10,823 bases of DNA from an uncultured Bacteroides sp. (GTDB lineage Bacteria > Bacteroidota > Bacteroidia > Bacteroidales > Bacteroidaceae), in contig CAKUYM010000130.1 in NCBI GenBank assembly GCA_934716785.1, positions 1 to 10,823 of the forward strand. Direction: 5' to 3'. This document shows, in pieces, positions 1 through 5,566 of this stretch. Within the stretch, counting starts at the first letter, position 1. Every line of letters starts with the position of its first letter. The translations under genes were made by a program, and so were the position numbers. A model generated the notes under the pieces. The model saw only the letters and a program-made list of their open reading frames with translations, ran no database searches and had not been told where the DNA came from.

Positions 1-802
1 GTGATACATAGTCTTTGATTTCGTTGTACACAGCCTCGTCGTTGACGTGGATACTCTCAAAAGAGGGGTTGAAGAGGTCGCGCAACAAACCTACGGCGCG
101 GCTCGTCTCTTCATAAATCAACGTCGGAAACTTGGTGGCTTTCTGTACTTTCGCCATCGCATCTTCCCAGTGCTTGATCAGGACTTTAAGCTCTCCGTCG
201 AGCTCCGCCACGCGTTTGCCCTCGGCCACAGTGCGGACGATGACGCCGAAGTTTTTCGGCTTGATGCTCATCAGCAGTTGTTTCAGGCGGGCGCGTTCTT
301 CGCTCGATTTAATTTTTTGTGATACGGAAACCTTGTCATTGAATGGCATGAGCACGAGGTAGCGTCCGGCAAACGATATTTCGGACGTCAGTCGCGGTCC
401 CTTGGTAGAGATCGGTTCCTTTACGATTTGCACCACTACTTCTTGTCCCACCTTGAGTGTGTTGGATACGGTTCCCTCCTTGTCAAGATCGGGAAGCAGG
501 GTTGCCTTGCTGATGGAGGTCAGCTTCTTCTTGTCGCTTAAAGTCTGCTTTACAAACTTTTCGAGTGAGTTAAATTGAGGACCCAAGTCAAGATAATGAA
601 GGAAAGCGTCTTTCTCGTAACCGACGTCTACAAAGCATGCATTCAGTCCGGGCATCAATTTCTTGATGCGTCCCAAATACATATTGCCCACGGAGAAGGA
701 GATGTTTCTTCCTTCGCTTTGGAGTTCTACCAGGCTCTTGTCTTCGAGAAGGGCGATGGAGACCTCTTTGGGCTGTACGTCAACTACTAATTCACTTGTC
801 AC
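1..802 (-). CDS. rng: Ribonuclease G (RNase E/G family), 3' end outside window
   Basis: RNase E/G endoribonuclease, which processes rRNA precursors and starts mRNA decay. The reverse strand is open from a GTG at 802 to the window edge, giving the first 267 residues. The start reads VTSELVVDVQPKEVSIALLE, and the family's N-terminal segment NMYLGRIKKLMPGLNACFVD (about residues 40-59) leads into an S1-type RNA-binding domain (about 38-128) with the usual inserted loop. FAGRYLVLMPFND and VIVRTVAEGK belong to the following catalytic-core region; the metal-binding DxxN/D residues and zinc-link cysteines would lie beyond the window. GTG is preferred because the next in-frame ATG codes residue 41, inside the S1 domain; AAGGAAAC precedes the GTG. 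The gene follows HU and a 30-residue basic ORF on the same strand, separated from them by a strong hairpin. Identification is firm; the 3' part cannot be judged. Confidence 0.93.
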   Translation of the reverse strand, partial: MTSELVVDVQPKEVSIALLEDKSLVELQSEGRNISFSVGNMYLGRIKKLMPGLNACFVDVGYEKDAFLHYLDLGPQFNSLEKFVKQTLSDKKKLTSISKATLLPDLDKEGTVSNTLKVGQEVVVQIVKEPISTKGPRLTSEISFAGRYLVLMPFNDKVSVSQKIKSSEERARLKQLLMSIKPKNFGVIVRTVAEGKRVAELDGELKVLIKHWEDAMAKVQKATKFPTLIYEETSRAVGLLRDLFNPSFESIHVNDEAVYNEIKDYVS

Positions 803-862
803 TGTTTTGTTTCCTTACTATTATTGATTGAATCTCATTTTACGTTTTGAGGTTGGCTACTT

Positions 863-914
863 AAACAAAGAACAAACTTGAAAGACGTTTGCTTCACAAG
901 TTTGTTCTTTGTTT
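863..914 (-). terminator. Perfect 18-bp inverted repeat between the small basic ORF and rng
   Basis: The arms are 863-880 (AAACAAAGAACAAACTTG) and 897-914, its exact reverse complement, with a 16-base loop in which AAG and CTT can add a short inner stem. It begins 22 bases after the stop of the 30-residue ORF and ends 60 bases before the rng start. On the minus strand the 3' arm is U-rich (CAAGTTTGTTCTTTGTTT), so a leftward terminator or attenuator is plausible. The stem has only 5 G/C pairs in 18, which is low for an intrinsic terminator. An mRNA processing or stability structure in the rng leader is the alternative. Confidence 0.6.
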
Positions 915-936
915 CTGTGTAACCCAGACTTAAAAA

Positions 937-1029
937 TTATTTTTTGCTTTTATGTCTGTTCTTTCTCAGTCTTTTTTTACGCTTGTGCGTAGACATTTTA
1001 TGTCTTTTTTTCTTTTTTCCGCTTGGCAT
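937..1029 (-). CDS. 30-residue lysine/arginine-rich protein, mS38/COX24 (DUF1713) ribosomal-protein type
   Basis: A 30-codon frame starts at ATG 1029 and stops with TAA at 937. It begins MPSGKKKKRHKMSTHKRKKR and ends LRKNRHKSKK. About 60% of residues are Lys or Arg, there are three His, no acidic residue, and the C-terminus is the KKRLRKNRHKSKK type. This matches the tiny bacterial proteins annotated as AURKAIP1/COX24-domain proteins, related to mitochondrial small-subunit protein mS38 and to the very short basic ribosomal protein bS22 of mycobacteria. From family knowledge, such peptides sit in rRNA of the small subunit. It starts 34 bases after the HU stop and is probably co-transcribed with HU. 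Frame integrity and composition are seen directly; the ribosomal role is inferred. It is short enough that gene callers often skip it. Confidence 0.8.
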   Translation of the reverse strand: MPSGKKKKRHKMSTHKRKKRLRKNRHKSKK

Positions 1030-1063
1030 AGCTTCACATTTTATGGGTTAATACTCTTGTTTA

Positions 1064-1339
1064 TTATTTCTTTACCGAGATTGTAAATGTCTTAGCCGGT
1101 TTGAAAGCCGGGATATTATGCTCGGGGATGATAATCGTAGTGTTCTTAGAAATGTTACGAGCTGTCTTCTGAGCTCTTTTCTTTACTACAAAACTACCGA
1201 ATCCGCGCAAATATACATTCTCATCGTTTGACAATGAATCTTTTACAGCGTCCATAAATGCTTCAACTGTTGTAAGAACTGTTTGCTTATCAACTCCAGT
1301 TTTCTTTGTAATTTCGTTTACAATATCTGCTTTAGTCAT
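1064..1339 (-). CDS. HU-family nucleoid DNA-binding protein
   Basis: A 91-residue HU/IHF-fold protein that binds and bends DNA as a dimer in the nucleoid. The N-terminal helical part (MTKADIVNEITKKTGVDKQT, residues 1-20) and the helix to about residue 38 form the dimer core. The family signature follows: GFGSFVVKKRAQKTARN at residues 46-62, leading into the beta-arm and the conserved IPAFKPAKTF (76-85). The length equals E. coli HU. The numbering aligns without gaps to E. coli HU-alpha at R61-N62, but the next position, the intercalating arm-tip proline 63, is Ile here. The start is the ATG at 1339, preceded by TTTAAGGAAAAATG. A good -7 element lies 54 bases upstream. It is divergent from mutY and first in a leftward group with the 30-residue basic ORF. 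HU versus an IHF-like subtype cannot be settled from one sequence. Confidence 0.95.
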   Translation of the reverse strand: MTKADIVNEITKKTGVDKQTVLTTVEAFMDAVKDSLSNDENVYLRGFGSFVVKKRAQKTARNISKNTTIIIPEHNIPAFKPAKTFTISVKK

Positions 1340-1392
1340 TTTTCCTTAAAAAAATTTATTACTATATATATTATTGCTAATTTTTTGGACTG

Positions 1393-1400
1393 CAAATATA
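1393..1400 (-). promoter_or_regulatory. Candidate -7 promoter element for the HU transcript
   Basis: The minus strand reads TATATTTG, an exact match to the Bacteroidetes -7 consensus TAnnTTTG. The position expected for the -33 TTTG (about 1420-1423) reads TTTT, a partial match. A start site near 1386 would give a leader of about 46 bases ahead of the HU ATG. An AGCTT-TTT-AAGCT mini-palindrome lies just upstream. Confidence 0.5.
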
Positions 1401-1485
1401 TAGCTTTTTAAGCTCCTAAAAAAATATATTATGCACATTTTTCTAAAAAAATAGCGGAGTTGGGCTTTCTTAGGGTTAAAAAAGT

Positions 1486-1493
1486 TACTTTTG
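1486..1493 (+). promoter_or_regulatory. Candidate -7 promoter element for mutY
   Basis: TACTTTTG matches TAnnTTTG exactly. A clear -33 TTTG at the usual 19-20 base distance is missing; TTG at 1460-1462 is a little too far and CTTTC at 1465-1469 a little too close. The expected start site is about 1500, upstream of both possible mutY starts. Confidence 0.4.
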
Positions 1494-1582
1494 TGGAGTT
1501 TTGTGGACTTTTGGAGCTGCGGAGGCGAAATTGAGTTCGGATGATGCGGGCCGGAAGATATGTTTTAAGCGAATGGATATAT

Positions 1583-2650
1583 ATGAACGGGTTTTCGGAA
1601 TCGGTTACAACTAATTTTACCGGAGCGATAGTGGAATGGTACGGAGTGAACAAACGCGAGTTGCCTTGGCGTGAATCGTCTGATCCGTATCTGATATGGA
1701 TTTCGGAAGTTATCTTGCAGCAGACGCGCGTGGCGCAAGGATATGAGTACTTCCTCCGTTTTGTGAAGCGTTTTCCCGATGTGCGCACGTTGGCGGAGGC
1801 GGAGGAGGACGAGGTGATGAAGTACTGGCAGGGACTGGGGTATTATTCGCGCGCGCGGCATCTCCATGCTGCCGCCAGGAGTATGAACGGGGTGTTCCCG
1901 AAGACGTATCCGGAGGTGCTGGCGCTGAAAGGGGTGGGGGAGTACACGGCTGCAGCGGTATGCTCGTTGGCCTACGGCATGCCCTATGCGGTGGTGGACG
2001 GGAATGTGTATCGGGTGCTTGCGCGCTACTTTGGCATCGACACGCCGATAGACTCTACGGAGGGCAAGAAGCTCTTTGCGGCTTTGGCGGACGAGATGCT
2101 GGACAGGAAACGGCCGGCTCTCTACAATCAGGGCATTATGGACTTCGGGGCGATGCAGTGCACGCCACAGTCGCCCGATTGCTCATCTTGCCCGTTGGCG
2201 GACGGTTGCCTGGCTCTCGCGAAGGGGATGGTGGCAAGTCTCCCGGTGAAGCGGCATAAGATGAAATCGACAAACCGCTATTTCAATTATATTTATGTAC
2301 GTGCGGGCGCGTACACATTTATTAGCAAGCGGACGGGGGATGATATATGGAAGAATCTGTTTGAGTTGCCCCTGATAGAGACTCCGGCGGCCGTATCGGA
2401 AGAGGAGTTCTTGGCGTTGCCTGAGTTTCGGCGGCTTTTCGCGCCGGGCGAGCGGCGGGTGGTGCGTGCGGTGGGCAGGGAGATGAAGCATGTGCTGTCT
2501 CACAGGGTGATTTACGCTAATCTCTACGAGGTGACATTGCCCGAAGATACGGCTTCTTTCAGTGGCTTTCGGAAGATAAAGGCGGAGGAGATCGGGCAAT
2601 ATGCCGTTTCGCGGTTGGTGCAAAGTCTGCTCCAGACTGTAGGGGCATAA
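1583..2650 (+). CDS. mutY: MutY A/G-specific adenine DNA glycosylase
   Basis: Removes adenine mispaired with 8-oxoguanine or guanine, starting base-excision repair. It is 355 residues from the ATG at 1583. SEVILQQT holds catalytic Glu42; the helix-hairpin-helix LKGVGEYTA is at 115-123; catalytic Asp139 lies in AVVDGNV. The iron-sulfur loop has Cys193, Cys200, Cys203 and Cys209 with the C-x6-C-x2-C-x5-C spacing of MutY/Nth. A NUDIX-like C-terminal domain (about 230-355) carries LSHRV at 305-309, the counterpart of the FSH loop that reads 8-oxoG, which separates MutY from endonuclease III. The frame stays open to an ATG at 1541 (14 extra residues, MMRAGRYVLSEWIY), but 1583 fits the family N-terminus better (…EWYGVNKRELPWR at about residues 18-30). 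All catalytic residues are present. The gene is divergent from HU and upstream of ssb, which has its own promoter. The G/C-rich body contrasts with AT-rich flanks. Confidence 0.95.
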   Translation: MNGFSESVTTNFTGAIVEWYGVNKRELPWRESSDPYLIWISEVILQQTRVAQGYEYFLRFVKRFPDVRTLAEAEEDEVMKYWQGLGYYSRARHLHAAARSMNGVFPKTYPEVLALKGVGEYTAAAVCSLAYGMPYAVVDGNVYRVLARYFGIDTPIDSTEGKKLFAALADEMLDRKRPALYNQGIMDFGAMQCTPQSPDCSSCPLADGCLALAKGMVASLPVKRHKMKSTNRYFNYIYVRAGAYTFISKRTGDDIWKNLFELPLIETPAAVSEEEFLALPEFRRLFAPGERRVVRAVGREMKHVLSHRVIYANLYEVTLPEDTASFSGFRKIKAEEIGQYAVSRLVQSLLQTVGA

Positions 2651-2668
2651 AACTTAAAACTTACTACT
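2648..2668 (+). repeat. 7-base tandem repeat beginning at the mutY stop codon
   Basis: TAAAACT occurs at 2648-2654 and 2655-2661, then a variant TACTACT at 2662-2668. The first TAA is the mutY stop; the second TAA falls in another frame. Confidence 0.6.
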
Positions 2669-2691
2669 TCAAATTCTTTTCACTGAAAATC

Positions 2692-2722
2692 TTGCATTCT
2701 ATTGTTATTCTGTTTAATTTTG
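2692..2722 (+). promoter_or_regulatory. ssb promoter (-33 TTG, 20-base spacer, -7 TAATTTTG)
   Basis: TTG at 2692-2694 and TAATTTTG at 2715-2722 match the Bacteroidetes consensus TTTG-N19/20-TAnnTTTG closely; this is the best promoter in the window. The predicted start near 2729 lies 32 bases before the ATG at 2761 and after the in-frame upstream ATG at 2692, so it also decides the ssb start. A 13-base palindrome, TTTTCACTGAAAA (2677-2689), abuts the -33 element. Confidence 0.65.
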
Positions 2723-2760
2723 ACGGCGAATTTGCTAAGAATGATAAACTTGATACATAT

Positions 2761-3375
2761 ATGTCAGTAAATAAAGTGATATTGTTGGGGAATGTGGGGC
2801 AAGATCCTCGTGTGAAATATTTTGATGCGGGGTCGGCTGTGGCTACTTTTCCGTTGGCTACGACGGATCGCGGGTATACGTTGCAAAACGGGACTCAGAT
2901 TCCGGATAGGACGGAGTGGCATAATATCGTTGCATCCAACCGCTTGGCTGAAATTGTGGACAAGTATGTGCACAAGGGTGACAAGTTGTATGTGGAGGGA
3001 AAGATCAGAACTCGCTCTTATACAGACCAGTCCGGAGCTACGCGTTATATTACTGAAATATATGTGGATAATATGGAGATGCTGACTCCGAAAGGTACTA
3101 ATCCGGGAACGGGAGCTGCAACACAGCAACCGGGTGGCGGCCAACCGCAGCAGATGCAGCCGCAAGCACAGCAATCCCAGTACCAGCAGCCGCAGGTGCA
3201 AACGCAGCCGCAGCAAACGCAGCAGTACCAGCAGCCGCAGCAAACGCAGCAGTACCAGCAGCCGCAGCAAACGCAACAGTATCAGCAGCCACAGTACCAG
3301 CAGCAATCTCAGCAGACGCAGCAATCTCAGGCTCAGCCTGTACAGAATAATCTGGCAGACGACTTGCCGTTTTAA
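2761..3375 (+). CDS. ssb: Single-stranded DNA-binding protein SSB
   Basis: Coats single-stranded DNA in replication, recombination and repair, and recruits partners through its C-terminal tip. It is 204 residues. The OB fold covers about 1-110: MSVNKVILLGNVGQDPRVKY opens it; TEWHNIVASNRLAEIVDKY (51-69) and GDKLYVEGKIRTRSY (73-87) are typical SSB strands. Residues 111-195 are a Gly/Pro/Gln-rich linker, including three perfect or near-perfect copies of the nonapeptide QQTQQYQQP (151-177). The last residues DDLPF are the acidic-aromatic protein-interaction tip, so the product is intact despite the repeats. The start at 2761 is chosen because the fold begins there and the promoter start site lies at about 2729; the 23 extra residues from 2692 resemble nothing in the family. 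gldE follows after 78 bases with no clear promoter of its own. Confidence 0.96.
   Translation: MSVNKVILLGNVGQDPRVKYFDAGSAVATFPLATTDRGYTLQNGTQIPDRTEWHNIVASNRLAEIVDKYVHKGDKLYVEGKIRTRSYTDQSGATRYITEIYVDNMEMLTPKGTNPGTGAATQQPGGGQPQQMQPQAQQSQYQQPQVQTQPQQTQQYQQPQQTQQYQQPQQTQQYQQPQYQQQSQQTQQSQAQPVQNNLADDLPF
3211..3291 (+). repeat. Three tandem 27-base repeats inside ssb
   Basis: Codon-aligned 27-base units at 3211-3237, 3238-3264 and 3265-3291 encode QQTQQYQQP three times. Units 1 and 2 are identical; unit 3 differs at three third-codon positions. Shorter CAG/CAA-rich partial copies flank the array (about 3170-3210 and 3292-3340). Loss or gain of a unit keeps frame and would change only linker length. 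Confidence 0.9.
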
Positions 3376-3453
3376 ATAAATGTGACAGTGCGCCAACAGG
3401 CTTTCGCGAGCGGATTGACTCATTGTCTTTTGTCAAACTAAAACATATATTCT

Positions 3454-4806
3454 TTGGACTCAGATGGTTATTTAAGCCAATTGGCTGACATTTTCAACGG
3501 TATTTCCGTAAATACTCCTTCTATCTCTGCTATTATCGCCATAGTGTTGGCAGGTGTGCTCCTGCTCGCTTCGGCCTTTGCTTCGGCTTCTGAAATCGCC
3601 TTCTTCTCCCTTTCTCCTTCAGACCGAAATGACATTGAAGAGGGCAATCATCCTTCCGATGCCAAGATTAACGCTCTCCTCAGCGACAGCGAACGGCTTC
3701 TGGCTACGATATTGATTACCAATAATTTTGTGAACGTAACCATTATCATGCTCTGCAACTTCTTCTTTATGAATGTCTTTACTTTTCATTCTCCGGTGGC
3801 AGAGTTCTTGATACTGACCGTAATACTTACTTTTCTGTTGCTCTTGTTCGGTGAGATTATGCCAAAGATTTACTCGGCACAGAAGACGTTGAAGTTTTGC
3901 CGCTTCGCCGCACCGGGGATTTATTTTCTGGAGAAGGTATTTCGTCCGGTCGCCACGCTGTTGGTGCGCTCCACGGCTTTTCTGAACAAGTATTTCGCCA
4001 GAAAGAATCATAATATCTCTGTCGACGAACTGTCTCATGCTCTGGAACTGACCGATAAGAGGGAACTGAGTGAGGAGAACAATATCTTGGAGGGTATTAT
4101 CCGTTTTGGCGGAGAAACCGTGAAGGAGGTGATGACATCGCGTCTTGACATGGTGGACTTGGACATCCGCACGCCTTTCAAGGAGGTGATGCAATGTGTC
4201 ATTGATAATGCTTATTCGCGTATCCCTGTCTTTTCCGGTTCGCGGGATAACATCAAGGGGGTGCTGTATATCAAGGATCTTTTACCTCATGTGAACAAAG
4301 GCGACACTTTCCGCTGGCAATCATTGATTCGCCCTGCCTACTTTGTGCCGGAAACGAAGATGATTGATGACTTGCTCCGTGACTTTCAGGCAAATAAGAT
4401 TCATATCGCCATCGTGGTAGATGAGTTCGGGGGAACTTCCGGACTCGTGACGATGGAGGATATCATCGAGGAGATAGTGGGCGAGATTCATGACGAATAT
4501 GACGATGAAGAGCGTACATACGTCGTGCTGAATGACCATACGTGGATATTTGAGGCAAAGACGCAGTTGACTGATTTCTATAAGATTACGAAAGTAGACG
4601 AGGATGAATTTGAGAAGGTGGTGGGCGATGCCGATACACTGGCGGGTATGTTGCTTGAGATAAAAGGTGAATTCCCGACATTGCACGAGAAGGTGACTTA
4701 CCACAATTATGAGTTCGAAGTCTTGGAGATGGACAGCCGCCGTATCTTGAAGGTCAAGTTTACGATTCTGCCCAAGGAGACGGAAAATCAGGAAGAGAAG
4801 GAGTAA
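3454..4806 (+). CDS. gldE: GldE-family membrane protein (DUF21/CNNM, two CBS, CorC_HlyC)
   Basis: Inner-membrane protein of the CNNM/CorC/HlyC family. In gliding flavobacteria GldE supports gliding; the wider family is linked to Mg2+/Co2+ transport. It is 450 residues. Membrane segments lie near 22-53 (SAIIAIVLAGVLLLASAFAS), 83-109, 117-140 (ending GEIMPKIYSAQ) and a hydrophobic stretch at 152-176, forming the DUF21 domain. A CBS pair follows: VKEVMTSRLDMVDLD (223-237) with YSRIPVFSG (254-262), and AIVVDEFGGTSGLVTMEDIIEEIVGEI (319-345). A CorC_HlyC domain ends the protein (about 352-440, GDADTLAGMLLE at 391-402). The start is TTG at 3454: an in-frame stop lies at 3439-3441 and the first in-frame ATG codes residue 99. 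No gldD follows. Probably transcribed with ssb. The gliding name is a family label; transport or a membrane-homeostasis role is equally possible. Confidence 0.9.
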   Translation: MDSDGYLSQLADIFNGISVNTPSISAIIAIVLAGVLLLASAFASASEIAFFSLSPSDRNDIEEGNHPSDAKINALLSDSERLLATILITNNFVNVTIIMLCNFFFMNVFTFHSPVAEFLILTVILTFLLLLFGEIMPKIYSAQKTLKFCRFAAPGIYFLEKVFRPVATLLVRSTAFLNKYFARKNHNISVDELSHALELTDKRELSEENNILEGIIRFGGETVKEVMTSRLDMVDLDIRTPFKEVMQCVIDNAYSRIPVFSGSRDNIKGVLYIKDLLPHVNKGDTFRWQSLIRPAYFVPETKMIDDLLRDFQANKIHIAIVVDEFGGTSGLVTMEDIIEEIVGEIHDEYDDEERTYVVLNDHTWIFEAKTQLTDFYKITKVDEDEFEKVVGDADTLAGMLLEIKGEFPTLHEKVTYHNYEFEVLEMDSRRILKVKFTILPKETENQEEKE

Positions 4807-4876
4807 GAAGGGTAAGGAGTAAGAAGAGCAAGAAGTAAGAATGGTAAGGAGGGAGTAAGACGAGTAGAGTAAGGAG
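4801..4876 (+). repeat. Purine-only degenerate repeat from the gldE stop to the next start codon
   Basis: The stretch consists almost wholly of A, G and isolated T in repeated GTAAGGAG / AGTAAGAAG words. AAGGAG occurs at 4814-4819, 4846-4851 and 4871-4876, the last touching the ATG at 4877 with no spacer. Stop triplets TAA/TAG recur at 4804, 4813, 4820, 4836, 4845, 4856, 4865 and 4870, covering all three frames. Because Bacteroidetes ribosomes hide their anti-Shine-Dalgarno sequence, the AAGGAG words are unlikely to be ordinary ribosome binding sites. Confidence 0.75.
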
Positions 4877-5512
4877 ATGGCATTATTTCTGCAACATAAA
4901 GCGGATGGCATACAGTGGGCGGTATGGAAGATGGAAGAGTCTTTGGAGGCATTGTATGCCCTCCTTCCTGAGGCGCGGAGGGTTTCCTGTGAGGAAGCGA
5001 TGAGCCGTTTTACCTCAGAACGGAGGAAGTTGGAATGGGTCTCTGTCCGTGTCCTGTTGTATTCGATGCTCAGGCAAGACAAGGAGATTGCCTACTCTTC
5101 AGAAAACAAGCCTTATCTGACGGATCATTCTTTCTTCATCAGCATTTCTCACACAAAGGGCTATGTGGCTGTGATACTTGGCGTTCATGCTCCTGTAGGC
5201 ATTGATATTGAGCAATATGGCCAACGGGTTCATCGGGTGTCCGACCGCTATATCCGTCCCGACGAACAAGCGGAGGCTTACCGTGGCGACATGACTTGGG
5301 GCTTGTTGTTGCACTGGTCTGCCAAAGAAGCTGTATTCAAGCGTATGGAGCATGCCGACGCTGACCTTCGCAAGCTCCGTCTGTCACATTTTATCCCGCA
5401 TGAGGAAGGGGCGACATTCCAAGTCCGGGAGTTTGCCACGGAATCGCAAAAGCTCTATACGGTGGGCTATCGCATCCATCCGGACTTTGTGCTGACGTGG
5501 ACGCAGGATTGA
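4877..5512 (+). CDS. 4'-phosphopantetheinyl transferase, Sfp superfamily
   Basis: Transfers the phosphopantetheine arm of coenzyme A to a serine of an acyl or peptidyl carrier protein. It is 211 residues, the size of two-lobed Sfp-type enzymes and about twice AcpS. The motifs are in order: KPYL (78-81); FISISHTKGYVAVILG (87-102) with the conserved S-H; VGIDIE (107-112) with Mg2+ ligands Asp110 and Glu112; WSAKEAVFK (147-155) with Glu151 and Lys155. All catalytic residues are present. The ATG at 4877 follows the purine-rich repeat directly. The gene lies 70 bases after gldE on the same strand and is probably its operon partner. No carrier protein or synthase cluster is nearby, so the substrate is unknown; a housekeeping acyl carrier protein is a reasonable guess. 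Confidence 0.9.
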   Translation: MALFLQHKADGIQWAVWKMEESLEALYALLPEARRVSCEEAMSRFTSERRKLEWVSVRVLLYSMLRQDKEIAYSSENKPYLTDHSFFISISHTKGYVAVILGVHAPVGIDIEQYGQRVHRVSDRYIRPDEQAEAYRGDMTWGLLLHWSAKEAVFKRMEHADADLRKLRLSHFIPHEEGATFQVREFATESQKLYTVGYRIHPDFVLTWTQD

Positions 5513-5529
5513 GAGCAATACACCTTACT

Positions 5530-5566
5530 ATTCTACATATCTTCCCATATATTCTACATGTCTTCC
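5530..5566 (-). repeat. Duplicated 16-base motif at the 3' end of the ATPase gene
   Basis: ATTCTACATATCTTCC (5530-5545) and ATTCTACATGTCTTCC (5551-5566) differ at one base, 21 bases apart. The second copy contains the ATPase stop (5554-5556). Read on past the stop on the minus strand, the translation is EDM-stop-NIWEDM-stop: the same last three residues and stop, still in frame. Confidence 0.7.

Noticed and set aside
47..790. Rightward frames at the left edge (47-322, 132-362, 575-790)
   Set aside because: The reverse strand encodes an unbroken RNase G N-terminus over the whole stretch.
3098..3436. Leftward frame with repeated alanine-rich motifs opposite ssb
   Set aside because: The repeats are the reverse-strand reading of the CAG/CAA linker array in ssb; the SSB frame has a full OB fold and a DDLPF tip.
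3449..3456. Promoter directly before gldE (TTTG at 3429-3432 with ATTCTTTG at 3449-3456)
   Set aside because: The spacing fits, but the -7 lacks the conserved TA, and the start site would fall after the only possible start codon region of gldE.
4871..4876. AAGGAG as ribosome binding site of the PPTase gene
   Set aside because: It touches the ATG with no spacer, is one of several copies in a simple repeat, and the lineage largely does not use Shine-Dalgarno pairing.
4321..5082. Leftward 253-codon open frame across the gldE-PPTase junction
   Set aside because: It runs antisense through two well-defined genes and the purine repeat, which reads as a Ser/Leu/Tyr-rich low-complexity tract; no domain is seen.
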